In this document: in pieces, positions 19,011 to 27,625 of the stretch | How positions within the stretch are numbered: the stretch's first letter is position 1 | Layout: each line of letters starts with the position of its first letter | Assembly: GCA_002746295.2 (NCBI GenBank) | Contig: NVWS02000047.1 | Location: 1-47,071 of the forward strand | Direction of reading: 5' to 3' | DNA length: 47,071 nt | From: Zetaproteobacteria bacterium | Lineage (GTDB): Bacteria > Pseudomonadota > Zetaproteobacteria > Mariprofundales > Mariprofundaceae | Notes under the pieces: generated by a model | Told to the model about the DNA's origin: nothing | The model's database searches: none | Seen by the model: the letters and a program-made list of their open reading frames with translations, nothing else | Made by a program: the position numbers and the translations under genes

Positions 19011-19292
19011 ATGAAAGATCAGCCAGCCGCAGTTGCTTTGGGTTATGATCCGAAAGCCCCGAAAGCCCCAAAAGTGTTGGCATCGGGTCTAGGGGAAATT
19101 GCCAAGAAAATTTTAGAAATTGCCCGTGAAAATGATGTTCATATTCATAAGGATGATAATTTAGCCCAACTGTTGGCACAGGTGCCTGTGGGTTCTGAAA
19201 TTCCTGAAGAAGCATACCAACTGGTGGCGGAGCTTCTTTCCTTCTTGTATCAGACCGATCAGAAAATGGCGGAAAAAATGACCACCAAGTAG
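19011..19292 (+). CDS. Stand-alone FlhB C-terminal domain homologue (EscU/YscU family, FlhX-like)
   Basis: About 93 residues matching only the cytoplasmic, post-cleavage part of FlhB: AAVALGYDPKAPKAPKVLASGLGEIAKKILEIARENDVHIHKDDNLAQLL, then IPEEAYQLVAELLSFLYQ. In FlhB this stretch follows the self-cleaving NPTH motif. Here there is no NPTH and no membrane domain, so the protein begins roughly where cleaved FlhB-CC would. Stand-alone copies of this kind (FlhX) are known and can partly substitute for FlhB-CC in export-substrate switching. The start is ATG 19011; a GTG at 19008 in frame is possible. The gene lies just upstream of the rod/hook operon. Confidence 0.8.
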   Translation: MKDQPAAVALGYDPKAPKAPKVLASGLGEIAKKILEIARENDVHIHKDDNLAQLLAQVPVGSEIPEEAYQLVAELLSFLYQTDQKMAEKMTTK

Positions 19293-19311
19293 CGGCAAGA
19301 TATACCGCTAC
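19289..19311 (+). terminator. Hairpin after the FlhB-like gene, possible weak terminator
   Basis: Stem GTAGCGG (19289-19295) pairs with CCGCTAC (19305-19311) around a 9-base loop and overlaps the stop codon. It is followed by GTTTACAT rather than a strong T-run, so termination would be weak or need Rho. It separates this gene from the flgF promoter. Confidence 0.3.
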
Positions 19312-19381
19312 GTTTACATGTCCCACCTGTTTCATAAAAAATATATATGATATAACAATGATTTATTGATTAAACAACCTT

Positions 19382-19397
19382 TGGCATCGTGCCTGCT
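19382..19397 (+). promoter_or_regulatory. Sigma-54 (RpoN)-type promoter upstream of flgF
   Basis: The sequence TGGCATCGTGCCTGCT has the -24 GG (19383-19384) and the -12 GC (19395-19396) separated by exactly 10 bases, and matches most of the consensus TGGCAC-N5-TTGC. It lies about 40 bp before the flgF start in an otherwise empty gap. Rod and hook operons are often RpoN-dependent in polar flagellates, which supports the call. Confidence 0.55.
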
Positions 19398-19437
19398 TTA
19401 GTTATCTTAGAAGCAACATGGTTTGAAGGGAGTTTTT

Positions 19438-20184
19438 ATGAATCGTGGTTTTTATATTTCTGGTGTTGCAGGTCAGATGACGGGTAATAAACTGGATAGT
19501 ATCAGTCATAATTTAGCCAACGTGAATACAGTTGGTTTTATGCGTGATCGTTCTGCATTTTCAACCGTACTGGCCAATGTCGGTGCTGAAAGCACGGGTG
19601 TGAAATCAGCTGCTTATATGACCATGGATCATCAATTTATCAGCCCTGATAAAGGTCTTATTCGTAAAACAGGTAATGATTTTGATTTTGCTTTGCGTGG
19701 TAATGGTTTTTTTAAGGTTCAAATGACGGATACACAAGGGAAAACATCGGTCGGCTACACACGAGCAGGTGATTTTCATATGGATGCACAAGGCACATTG
19801 CTCACCGAAAGTAACCTTCCCATTTTGGATAATAAGGGTAAAAAAATCACCCTTCCCCAAGGTATTTTAACAGCTACGCGTGAAGGGAAATTAAGTATCA
19901 ATCAACTAGAAGTCGCACAAGTCGGCTTGTACCAAATCAAGGACATGACCCAAGTTCAGAAAGCATCTGGCACGGTATTGGAAACAGATGCAAAGAATGT
20001 AAAAGTAGCCGATAATAGTGTTACTTTGGAACAAGGCATGTTGGAAGGTTCCAATGTGAACTCAGTCCTCATGATGGTGGAAATGATGCAAAACTCTCGC
20101 AGCAACCAATCCATGATGAAACTTTTAGAACAATACAATCAACAAGAAGGCTTGCTCAACGATAAAGTTGGACGAGTTGGCTAA
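19438..20184 (+). CDS. flgF: Flagellar basal-body proximal rod protein FlgF
   Basis: Rod component exported through the flagellar type III system. The N-terminal rod/hook signature NKLDSISHNLANVNTVGFMRDRSAFS is clear, and the central GNDFDFALRGNGFFKVQ block is typical of FlgF/FlgG/FlgE. The C-terminal block LEQGMLEGSNVNSVLMMVEMMQNSRSNQSMMKLL is the conserved coiled-coil end. The ATG at 19438 has AAGGGA 7-12 bases upstream. The frame is open from a TTG five codons earlier, but that codon overlaps the ribosome site. First gene of the flgFGAHIJMNKL-csrA-fliW operon. Confidence 0.94.
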   Translation: MNRGFYISGVAGQMTGNKLDSISHNLANVNTVGFMRDRSAFSTVLANVGAESTGVKSAAYMTMDHQFISPDKGLIRKTGNDFDFALRGNGFFKVQMTDTQGKTSVGYTRAGDFHMDAQGTLLTESNLPILDNKGKKITLPQGILTATREGKLSINQLEVAQVGLYQIKDMTQVQKASGTVLETDAKNVKVADNSVTLEQGMLEGSNVNSVLMMVEMMQNSRSNQSMMKLLEQYNQQEGLLNDKVGRVG

Positions 20185-20202
20185 CTCTCGGAGGGTACTA
20201 TT

Positions 20203-20991
20203 ATGATGCGATCTTTGTGGACAGCTGCTACGGGTATGAATGCACAAACCACCAACGTGGATGTTATTTCCAATAACTTGGCAAATGTGAATACAGCAGG
20301 ATTTAAGCGTGGGCGGGCAAATTTCCAAGATTTGATGTACCAACAAGTGAAAGCACCAGGTTCAGAATCCAGTGCAAGCGGTAACCAATTGCCTTCAGGT
20401 ATTCAAATTGGTTTAGGGGTGGAAACCTCCAGTGTGAGTCACATTTTTTCTACAGGAAGCATGAAGCAAACAGGCAATCCGATGGATTTAGCGATTCAAG
20501 GGCGTGGTTTTTTTGAGATTTTGATGGCGAATGGTGAATTGGCATATACACGATCAGGGTCATTTGGGGTGGATGCGCAAGGTCAAATGGTGACAGCCAA
20601 TGGCGATGTATTGCAACCAACGATCAACATTCCAACCGATGCGATTTCCATTGATATTGGGGCTGACGGTACTGTTTCAGCAGTTCAACCTGGCAATGTA
20701 TCCTCTGTCATAGGGCAAATTACCACGGTTGATTTTAGTAACCCTGGTGGTCTCAAGCTCTTGGGTAGTTCCATGTTTCAACCCAGCAACTCTTCGGGTC
20801 AGGCCATTTCTGGAACGGCAGGAAACAATGGTTTCGGAGGCTTGAGCCAAGGCACGTTGGAAATGTCCAATGTGAATATCGTGGAAGAAATGGTGAACTT
20901 GATTGCGGCGCAACGTTCGTATGAAATGAACTCCAAAGCCATTCAAGCGGCAGATCAAATGCTACAAACTGCCAACAATGTACGCCGTTAG
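20203..20991 (+). CDS. flgG: Flagellar basal-body distal rod protein FlgG
   Basis: Distal rod subunit, 262 residues. Opens with MRSLWTAATGMNAQTTNVDVISNNLANVNTAGFKRGRANF, the near-universal FlgG N-terminus. GNPMDLAIQGRGFFEI follows near residue 90, and the C-terminus is LEMSNVNIVEEMVNLIAAQRSYEMNSKAIQAADQMLQTANNVRR. A strong GGAGGG site lies 7-12 bases before the ATG at 20203; a second ATG follows directly at 20206. It is 18 bp downstream of flgF and 8 bp ahead of flgA. Confidence 0.97.
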   Translation: MMRSLWTAATGMNAQTTNVDVISNNLANVNTAGFKRGRANFQDLMYQQVKAPGSESSASGNQLPSGIQIGLGVETSSVSHIFSTGSMKQTGNPMDLAIQGRGFFEILMANGELAYTRSGSFGVDAQGQMVTANGDVLQPTINIPTDAISIDIGADGTVSAVQPGNVSSVIGQITTVDFSNPGGLKLLGSSMFQPSNSSGQAISGTAGNNGFGGLSQGTLEMSNVNIVEEMVNLIAAQRSYEMNSKAIQAADQMLQTANNVRR

Positions 20992-20999
20992 TTTTTGAT

Positions 21000-21680
21000 A
21001 TGAATATTTTACACGCTTTTCAAAGGATACTTATCTTGAGTATTGGGTTGCTTTTGAGTGGAGCGGCGTGGGGTAGCCCGTTGAGTGAATCATTACAGCA
21101 GTTTTTTAAGCAAGGTATTGTTTATAATGGCGCACAGGCTGAATTGATCGGAATAATACGTGAACCCAATATTCAAGGTAAAGTGCATTGGGTATTGCCC
21201 CCATTAAGAAGGCATGCAACACGCATATCGATGATTGCAAAGCAGGGTGAAGGGCGTACGGCGCGACGTTGGTATGTATCTATCAATGTTCATTGGTGGG
21301 CCAAGGTGGTCACCGTTCGGCAAGAGTTACCGACACGCTCATTGTTACAAGCTTCGATGTTGCAAGTGGAACGTCAAGATATTGCAGGTCAGGGACGTAT
21401 TTTTTGGACATCTAAGAAAGGCTTGCTGGGTATGCGTTTAACTCGCCCTATGCATGCCCATGATGTGGTTTTTTCAAACATGGTGAAGCGTCCGCCCTTA
21501 TTGCAACGGGGGGATAGGGTGTCGATTGTTGCGGGTAATGATTTCTTTTCCGTACGTGCCGATGGTGTGGTGATGCGAGCTGGAGGTTTAGGCGACAAGG
21601 TCTTGGTACAAAACATGCGTAGTAAAGAGCGTGTGCAAGCCATTATTGTCGATGCACATACGGTCAAGGTTCATATTTAA
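21000..21680 (+). CDS. flgA: Flagella basal-body P-ring formation chaperone FlgA
   Basis: Periplasmic chaperone for assembly of the FlgI P-ring. The N-terminus has a signal peptide with a hydrophobic core (ILILSIGLLLSGAAWG) and likely cleavage after AWG. The C-terminal half (about 90-226) is an SAF domain: LPTRSLLQASMLQVERQDI, LTRPMHAHDVVFSNMVKRPPLLQRGDRVSIVAG, DGVVMRAGGLGDKVLVQNMRSKERVQAIIVDAHTVKV. That ending is diagnostic. Length 226 is usual. It lies between flgG and flgH, the common order. Confidence 0.92.
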   Translation: MNILHAFQRILILSIGLLLSGAAWGSPLSESLQQFFKQGIVYNGAQAELIGIIREPNIQGKVHWVLPPLRRHATRISMIAKQGEGRTARRWYVSINVHWWAKVVTVRQELPTRSLLQASMLQVERQDIAGQGRIFWTSKKGLLGMRLTRPMHAHDVVFSNMVKRPPLLQRGDRVSIVAGNDFFSVRADGVVMRAGGLGDKVLVQNMRSKERVQAIIVDAHTVKVHI

Positions 21681-21725
21681 TGCGTTAAATTGAAAGAATG
21701 GTCGATGCGTTCAGTGGAGATACGA

Positions 21726-22436
21726 ATGAATAAACAAATTCAACAATGGTGGTGGATCATCTGTGTGGTGTTGGTGTTACCAGCATGTGCAACAACGCCA
21801 TCAGCCTATTCCATCAAAGAAGATAAGAACCTTGATCTTGTTGAACGTGCCATGCATGCAAAACAAAATAATCATGTGGAAACGGGTTCTTTGTGGAATA
21901 ACACGGGTGTGACGATGTTTACAGACCCCAAAGCACATGCCGTGGGTGATTTGGTCACGGTGTTGGTGGCAGAAAATGCCAGTGCAACACGGAGCCTAGC
22001 AACCAAGAGTAGTCGAAATACATCGCATAAGACAGGTGTAAAAGCTGCATTTGGTTTGAATGCTGCGTTATCTGCAAAGAACCCAACATTTCAACCTTCG
22101 ACAGGCTTGGATGTGAATGATGGCGGAAGTTTTGATGGTTCAGGAAAAACCACCAATTCAGATAGATTAACCGCCAGTGTGACATCGGTGGTCACAGAGG
22201 TTTTTGCCAACGGTAATATGAGAATTATGGGGCGAAGACAAGTCACCATCAATCAACAGCCGCAAGAGCTCACGTTTATGGGGGTGATTCGTCCCTATGA
22301 TATTACGTCAAACAATACCATTCCATCATCCAAAGTGGCGCAAGCTGTGATTAGTTACGGTGGTGGTGGTGAACTGGCATCGGTAATACACAAAGGTTGG
22401 CTATCTCGCTCGCTTGATGCGGTTTGGCCATTTTAG
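21726..22436 (+). CDS. flgH: Flagellar L-ring lipoprotein FlgH
   Basis: Outer-membrane L-ring protein. The N-terminus is a lipoprotein signal: charged start, hydrophobic run (WWWIICVVLVLPA) and lipobox LPAC with the lipidated Cys near residue 20. Family blocks: SLWNNTGVTMFTDPKAHAVGDLVTVLVAENASATRSLATKS, then VTEVFANGNMRIMGRRQVTINQQPQELTFMGVIRPYDITSNNTIPSSKVAQAVISYGG. The ATG at 21726 is chosen because GGAGA lies 7-11 bases upstream and it gives a proper lipoprotein signal; the frame is open 12 codons further upstream. Confidence 0.95.
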   Translation: MNKQIQQWWWIICVVLVLPACATTPSAYSIKEDKNLDLVERAMHAKQNNHVETGSLWNNTGVTMFTDPKAHAVGDLVTVLVAENASATRSLATKSSRNTSHKTGVKAAFGLNAALSAKNPTFQPSTGLDVNDGGSFDGSGKTTNSDRLTASVTSVVTEVFANGNMRIMGRRQVTINQQPQELTFMGVIRPYDITSNNTIPSSKVAQAVISYGGGGELASVIHKGWLSRSLDAVWPF

Positions 22437-22442
22437 GAGAAA

Positions 22443-23537
22443 ATGATGCGATATATATTGGGTATTTTTCTTTCTTTGCTACTTATTCCAACAGTATACG
22501 CGGAACGTATCAAAGACTTGGCAAGCGTGGAAGGTGTGCGTGGTAATGCTTTGATTGGTTATGGTTTGGTGGTGGGTTTAAATGGTACAGGAGATACGTA
22601 TAACTATTCCCCCTTTACCATTAAAAGCATTACGGCAATGTTGGATCGTTTTGGTGTGAATGTGCGGGCTGATATTAAAACCATGAAGCCAGAAAATATT
22701 GCGGCAGTCATGGTCACAGCCGAGTTGCCTGCTTTCGCACGGCCAGGTCAACAGTTGGATATGACAGTATCCAGTATGGGTGATTCTGAAAGTTTACGGG
22801 GTGGAACACTGTTGATTACACCATTGCTCGGTGGAGATGGTCAGGTATATGTGGTCGCACAGGGTGCCATATCTGTGGGTGGTTTTGCTCTGGCTGGCAA
22901 AGCTAAAACCGTGACCAAAAATCACCCCACAGTTGGCAAAATTCCCAATGGTGGGCGGGTGGAGCGAGCCGCTCCCAATGGTTTTCGTTCCAATCAAGCC
23001 AAGGTGGTGTTGCGCTTGAATCATGCTGATTTCACAACCGTTCGACGTATGCAGCAGGCAATCAACCGCCGCTTTGGTCAAAAAATCGCATTGGCTGTGG
23101 ATGCGGGTACGGTAGAAGTGAAAAACTTTAAAAATAATGCAGTCATGTTGATGGGTGACTTGGAGCAGGTTGAATTGACGACAGATCATGCCGCAATTGT
23201 CGTGGTGGATGAACGAACAGGCACGATTGTGATGGGGCAAGAAGTGAAGATTGATATGGTGGCTGTCGCCCATGGTAACATTCATGTGAGTGTGGGGGAA
23301 AACCCCAACGTTTCTCAACCGAATGCTTTTTCAGAAGGTCAAACAACAACCACAGATAACACAACAGTCACAGTGAAAGAGGATGCTGCCAAGTTGGTCG
23401 TGTTACCCCGCCAAGTCTCGTTGACTAGCCTGGTATCGGCATTGAATTCAGTGGGTGCATCACCCAGTGATATGATTTCAGTCTTGCAAGCCATTAAAGC
23501 GGCGGGTGCATTGCATGCTGAATTGAAGGTGATCTGA
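22443..23537 (+). CDS. flgI: Flagellar P-ring protein FlgI
   Basis: Periplasmic P-ring subunit. A cleavable signal peptide (LGIFLSLLLIPTVYA) is followed directly by the family start ERIKDLASVEGVRGNALIGYGLVVGLNGTGD. Later blocks include NVRADIKTMKPENIAAVMVTAELPAFARPGQQLD, GGTLLITPLLGGDGQVYVVAQG and VVLPRQVSLTSLVSALNSVGASPSDMISVLQAIKAAGALHAEL. Length 364. AGGAG lies just upstream of the ATG at 22443 (a second ATG is at 22446). Its stop overlaps the flgJ start by one base. Confidence 0.96.
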   Translation: MMRYILGIFLSLLLIPTVYAERIKDLASVEGVRGNALIGYGLVVGLNGTGDTYNYSPFTIKSITAMLDRFGVNVRADIKTMKPENIAAVMVTAELPAFARPGQQLDMTVSSMGDSESLRGGTLLITPLLGGDGQVYVVAQGAISVGGFALAGKAKTVTKNHPTVGKIPNGGRVERAAPNGFRSNQAKVVLRLNHADFTTVRRMQQAINRRFGQKIALAVDAGTVEVKNFKNNAVMLMGDLEQVELTTDHAAIVVVDERTGTIVMGQEVKIDMVAVAHGNIHVSVGENPNVSQPNAFSEGQTTTTDNTTVTVKEDAAKLVVLPRQVSLTSLVSALNSVGASPSDMISVLQAIKAAGALHAELKVI

Positions 23538-24031
23538 TGCGTGATTTGGTTGAAACAGTCATTGGGCAGGTGCTACAAAAAGATGCACGCTATAAATCTA
23601 CAAGCCCATCTGTGGGCACATCTTTTAAAAGTGATTTTATGAAGCATGTGAATGATAAAAAGCAAACGGTATTTGTTGGGCATACAAAGATTAGGGATGA
23701 AAAATTATGGCAGGCTAGTTTAAAATTTGAAGGCATGTTGTTTAAGCAAATGATGCAAGCCATGCGTAAAACGATTCCTGATGGTGGCTTATTAAAGCAT
23801 GGATTTGCTCAAGGTGTTCAAGATTCGATGTTCGATCAGGCAGTATCGGATGCTGCCAGTCAACGGGGAAGCTTGGGGCTTGCGATGAATATTTACCGTC
23901 AAATGGAAAAAACATCGGGCGCGGATCAAGCTTCAAGGCAAGATATGATTCAAGCAGCACAAAAAGCAACCGATAGTGAAAAGGCGGCTTCATTTTCAGC
24001 GTTAAGAGGGGGCATCGATGGTTCGCATTAG
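23537..24031 (+). CDS. flgJ: Rod-binding protein FlgJ, N-terminal (rod cap) domain only
   Basis: A 164-residue protein with the FlgJ rod-binding domain: KFEGMLFKQMMQAMRKTIPDGGLLKHGFAQGVQDSMFDQAVSDAASQRGSLGLAMNIYRQM. The C-terminal muramidase domain of enterobacterial FlgJ (about 150 more residues) is absent, as in many non-enteric bacteria, so a separate peptidoglycan hydrolase must open the wall for the rod. The end of the gene overlaps flgM by 14 bp. Confidence 0.88.
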   Translation: MRDLVETVIGQVLQKDARYKSTSPSVGTSFKSDFMKHVNDKKQTVFVGHTKIRDEKLWQASLKFEGMLFKQMMQAMRKTIPDGGLLKHGFAQGVQDSMFDQAVSDAASQRGSLGLAMNIYRQMEKTSGADQASRQDMIQAAQKATDSEKAASFSALRGGIDGSH

Positions 24032-24302
24032 TGGTACTGGGTCTATTGGCACTGTACAGAAATCGACAGGAACTCGAAAAAAAGGCAAAGCTTCATCAAA
24101 AAAAAGTACTGATCGTGTTCAAGTGAGTGATGCGGAAACTTTACGGGAAGTGGCGCATACCATGATGGCAGATATGCCAGATGTACGATTGGAGAAGATT
24201 GAAGGCATCCGAGATGCTTTAGAGAAGGGAACATTTCAATGTAACAGCAAAAAAGTGGCAACGCAGATTGTACGAAATGCGTTATCGGAGCGAACATGGT
24301 AG
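24018..24302 (+). CDS. flgM: Anti-sigma-28 factor FlgM
   Basis: Inhibitor of the flagellar sigma factor FliA, exported when the hook is complete. The N-terminal half is basic and disordered (TGTRKKGKASSKKS), followed by DRVQVSDAETL. The C-terminal sigma-binding helices are seen in DVRLEKIEGIRDALEKGTFQCNSKKVATQIVRNAL, the standard FlgM ending. Length 94. It overlaps both flgJ and flgN. A sigma-28-like promoter at 28109-28135 is a plausible target of the factor it controls. Confidence 0.9.
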   Translation: MVRISGTGSIGTVQKSTGTRKKGKASSKKSTDRVQVSDAETLREVAHTMMADMPDVRLEKIEGIRDALEKGTFQCNSKKVATQIVRNALSERTW

Positions 24303-24769
24303 CAATCATTAAAACACACAATATCGCCAAAGATTTGGATGAAATTTTAGGTCGCTTGGATGTAGCAGCCAAAAAAATGGAAACCATTATTCAAAATGAA
24401 CGCGAAGCTGCGCATAGTTTTGCTGGTGAAGCCTTGGAGTTGTTGTTTGATGATCGAGCGCGATGTCAAAGTGAATTGGTGGAATTGGAAAGCCGATGCC
24501 GCCGCCTTATGATGAAGCAAGGTGTGCCTGCTGAAACCAGTTTAGAACATTTTATTGATGCGTATGTCGAAACATCCAAAGCAGAGCTGCAAGTGAAACG
24601 CTTGGGGGTTTTGGAACGTTTGGAACAGGTACGTGTGGCAACAGATGAAAATAAAATTCTTTTGCATGCTGCTTGGAGTGTGACCAACCATGTGTTGCAG
24701 GAAGTCGGAGCATTACCTGTGCAGGGAAACTATGGCAATGAAGTGGCTGCCTATGGAGGTATGAGATGA
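24296..24769 (+). CDS. flgN: Flagellar export chaperone FlgN
   Basis: Cytoplasmic chaperone for the hook-filament junction proteins FlgK and FlgL, which are encoded next. A 157-residue, mostly helical protein with a long charged coiled-coil pattern (DEILGRLDVAAKKMETIIQNEREA, RARCQSELVELESRCRRLMM). The family is weakly conserved, so the assignment rests on size, helical character and its place between flgM and flgK. It overlaps flgM by 7 bp and flgK by 4 bp. Confidence 0.8.
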   Translation: MVAIIKTHNIAKDLDEILGRLDVAAKKMETIIQNEREAAHSFAGEALELLFDDRARCQSELVELESRCRRLMMKQGVPAETSLEHFIDAYVETSKAELQVKRLGVLERLEQVRVATDENKILLHAAWSVTNHVLQEVGALPVQGNYGNEVAAYGGMR

Positions 24770-26505
24770 TTTCCAGTGCATTAAACTTGGCAGCAGGCAG
24801 TCTAAAGGCTCAGCAAAAAGCCATGGATGTGGTTGCCAATAATATGGCAAATGTGAATACACCTGGTTATTCACGTCAAAGCTCGCAAATGTCCTCTGCA
24901 ATACCTGTTCAACAAGGTGGCTTGAATTTTGGGCGTGGGGTACAATTGAGCAATATTTCACGTACAGTAGACCCCATTATCAATCAAGCCATGTTAAAAA
25001 ACAATGGTCAGCAAGGTTATTGGCAGAACCTTCAAACAGGCTTGACGAATGTTGAAACTTCATTTGGCAGCTTGCAAAACACAGGCTTATCAGCAGCGAT
25101 TGATGATTTTTTTGCCGCCACACAACAAATGGCGAATGCACCGCAAGATGTCGCTCAAAAAATCAATGTGAGCAGTAAAAGTGTGGCACTGGCAACCCGT
25201 TTGTCAGATATGAGTCGCCAATTAACATCCGCACAAACGCAATCCGATGTAAAAATAACCCAAGATATTACATCAGTGAATCAATTACTGGATCAAGTGG
25301 GTGCATTGAATACACAAATTTTGAAAGCGGAAGGTGCTTCGCAAGGCGTGGTGGGCGCGGCCAATGATTTAAGAGATCAACGCGATCAAGCCATCCGTGA
25401 TATTTCTAAATTTATGCCTGTACAACAAGTGAAGGTGAACAATGGTGGTGTGCTATTGCAAAGTATGGGCGGTGATTTGTTGGTGCAAGACAATGTGGTG
25501 AATCACTTGGCTCGTAGTACCAATCTGGCTGCCAATGGTTTTCAAGACGTGGTGATTGCGAGTACGCAACAAACAGTCGCAGGTATCACCCAAAGTGGAA
25601 CGATTGGGGGATCCATTGCCTTAAGAGATGATCGTTTGGGTGGTTATTTAACCAAGCTTGATAGTATTGCAGTCAACTTGGCATTTGGTATCAATCAAGC
25701 CAATGCTTCAGGTGTCGGTTCAACTCAGGCTTCGACAATCACATCAGGACAAGGTGTATTGAATCAAGCACTACCTGTGAATGATGTGGCACAGAAAAAT
25801 CCATTTTCAGCGCAAATGGTTGTACCTGGTAGTTTTACGATTCATGCGTATGATAGTGCAGGTACACCGTTAATACCTGCAAGCCAAGCGACAATTTCAG
25901 TGACAGCAACCAGTACCATGGCAAGTATTGCGACAGCCATTTCGGGTAGTGGTTTGGGTGTGACAGCGAGTGTGGATGTGGGTGGACGCTTGGTCATGAA
26001 TGCAGGTGTCAATAAGATGGGCTTTGCCAATGACACATCTAATTTTTTGGCTACTTATCAAATCAATAATATTTTCCAAGGTACGAATGCAGCAACCATG
26101 CAGGTTTCAGCAGCGGTACAAGCTGATGCAGGTTTGATTGCGACAGGGAAAATTGATGCTGTAACCTCATCTATTCAAGTCGGTGATAATCAATCCGCCT
26201 TACAAATGATGAATTTACAAAATGCTGCGGTTTCCTTTGATGGAAGCAATAGTGTCAGTTTAAGTGCGCGTACATCAACACTCTCTACGATTTATGGTAA
26301 TGATGTGGCGTTGGCAACCCAACAAACAAGTTTTCATACGGCAGAAGCGAGTTCCTTAATGCAGCAACGGCAAGCACTTTCAGGTGTGAATGTGGATGAA
26401 GAGCTGGTGAACATGATTAAATATCAACGTTCTTATGAGGCCTCAGCGAAAATCATCCAAACCAGCAATCAAATGCTAAGTACGTTGATGGGGCTAATCC
26501 GATGA
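24766..26505 (+). CDS. flgK: Flagellar hook-associated protein 1 FlgK
   Basis: Hook-filament junction protein (HAP1). The N-terminus SALNLAAGSLKAQQKAMDVVANNMANVNTPGYSRQ is diagnostic. DLRDQRDQAIRDISKFM follows near residue 205. The C-terminus GVNVDEELVNMIKYQRSYEASAKIIQTSNQMLSTLMGLI is the conserved D0 helix. The 579-residue length is usual, with a variable S/T/A-rich middle. Substrate of the chaperone FlgN encoded just upstream. Confidence 0.96.
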   Translation: MISSALNLAAGSLKAQQKAMDVVANNMANVNTPGYSRQSSQMSSAIPVQQGGLNFGRGVQLSNISRTVDPIINQAMLKNNGQQGYWQNLQTGLTNVETSFGSLQNTGLSAAIDDFFAATQQMANAPQDVAQKINVSSKSVALATRLSDMSRQLTSAQTQSDVKITQDITSVNQLLDQVGALNTQILKAEGASQGVVGAANDLRDQRDQAIRDISKFMPVQQVKVNNGGVLLQSMGGDLLVQDNVVNHLARSTNLAANGFQDVVIASTQQTVAGITQSGTIGGSIALRDDRLGGYLTKLDSIAVNLAFGINQANASGVGSTQASTITSGQGVLNQALPVNDVAQKNPFSAQMVVPGSFTIHAYDSAGTPLIPASQATISVTATSTMASIATAISGSGLGVTASVDVGGRLVMNAGVNKMGFANDTSNFLATYQINNIFQGTNAATMQVSAAVQADAGLIATGKIDAVTSSIQVGDNQSALQMMNLQNAAVSFDGSNSVSLSARTSTLSTIYGNDVALATQQTSFHTAEASSLMQQRQALSGVNVDEELVNMIKYQRSYEASAKIIQTSNQMLSTLMGLIR

Positions 26506-27386
26506 GAATTACAAGTATGCAAATGTATGACACCCTTTTAAAAGGGGTCAATAAACAAACCAAAATTCAAGCCGATACAACGGAGCAGGTATCATCTGGC
26601 TTGCGCTTTCAACGACCGTCGCAAGCTGGAATGGACTATAAAATAAGCTTGGACTTGCGCCATGCCCAAAAAGGTATGCAAGGAAGTTTAACGGCGATTA
26701 AAACCGCAGAATCGAGATTGGGTTCATCGCAAACGATGTTGAATGATATGAAAAATATCATGGTACGCGCGCAGACATTGGCTGTGCAACAAGCCTCTGG
26801 CAATGTGGGGGCAACGGAGCGTCAAACTGCTGTTCAAGAAGTGAATCATTTGCTGACGCAATTTGCCAATGATGCCAACCAAAAGTGGCAAGGTCAGTCT
26901 TTGTTTTCAGGCACTGCGGTGGATAAACCTGCATTTACTACCAATGCAGTGACAGGCAATTATGCTTATACAGGAAGCGCCCAAGATCGAACCGTTGCCA
27001 TCAGTGATATTCATCAAGTGAAAAGCAATGTTCGGGGGGATGATGCTCGCTTTACAGCCGCATTTACGGCGTTACAAAGCTTCGTCACCGCTTTAACTGC
27101 CAATAATCAGGCGGGGGTACAAACAGCATTGGGTGATTTAAATACGGCAAGCAATGGTATGATAGACTTAACCAGTGAAGTGGGTGGACGTATTTCTGCT
27201 TTGACCGTGAGTAAAACATCATACACAGACATGAAATTTAACTTGGATAAGCAGTTGAACCAACATGAAGCAGCGGATATTCCAGCCGCTGTGGCGAAGT
27301 TGCAACAGTCTCGTATTGCTTTGCAAGTGTCATACAGCCAAATATCTCAATTGAAGTCATTAAGTTTGATTAATTATCTTAAATGA
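26502..27386 (+). CDS. flgL: Flagellar hook-associated protein 3 FlgL
   Basis: Second hook-filament junction protein (HAP3), distantly related to flagellin. The N-terminus MRITSMQMYDTLLKGVNKQTKIQADTTEQVSSGLRFQRPS is typical (QL.SG.R..P pattern). The central part has ANQKWQGQSLFSGTAVDKPAF. The C-terminus carries the helical DIPAAVAKLQQSRIALQVSYSQISQLKSLSLINYL. Length 294. It overlaps flgK by 4 bp and csrA by 4 bp, so the late hook genes and the CsrA/FliW switch sit on the same transcript. Confidence 0.93.
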   Translation: MRITSMQMYDTLLKGVNKQTKIQADTTEQVSSGLRFQRPSQAGMDYKISLDLRHAQKGMQGSLTAIKTAESRLGSSQTMLNDMKNIMVRAQTLAVQQASGNVGATERQTAVQEVNHLLTQFANDANQKWQGQSLFSGTAVDKPAFTTNAVTGNYAYTGSAQDRTVAISDIHQVKSNVRGDDARFTAAFTALQSFVTALTANNQAGVQTALGDLNTASNGMIDLTSEVGGRISALTVSKTSYTDMKFNLDKQLNQHEAADIPAAVAKLQQSRIALQVSYSQISQLKSLSLINYLK

Positions 27387-27625
27387 TGGTATTGCGGCGA
27401 AAATCTGGGGATGTTATTTGTATTGGTGATGATATTCGTGTGGTGATTCAGGAGGTACAGCCTGGTCGTGGTATTCGTTTCGCCATTGATGCACCTGTAG
27501 AAGTGCCTGTTCATCGCTTGGAAATTTATAAAATAATTCAACAAGAAAATCGGGCTGCATGTCATGCCAATGCATTGCAATGGTTACAAGGAGGGGTGAA
27601 TGTCGCAGATCATACCAAAGAGTGA
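27383..27625 (+). CDS. csrA: Carbon storage regulator CsrA (long form)
   Basis: RNA-binding homodimer that blocks translation of target mRNAs at GGA motifs. The fold is recognisable: MVLRRKSGDVICIGDDIRVVIQEV, then FAIDAPVEVPVHRLEIYKIIQQEN. The key RNA-contacting Arg is at residue 45 (VHRLEIY). Divergences from the common form include RRKSGD instead of TRKxGE and a C-terminal tail of about 25 residues, giving 80 instead of about 61-65. It overlaps fliW, whose product sequesters CsrA in many bacteria, so the pair probably forms the FliW-CsrA-flagellin feedback. Confidence 0.88.
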   Translation: MMVLRRKSGDVICIGDDIRVVIQEVQPGRGIRFAIDAPVEVPVHRLEIYKIIQQENRAACHANALQWLQGGVNVADHTKE

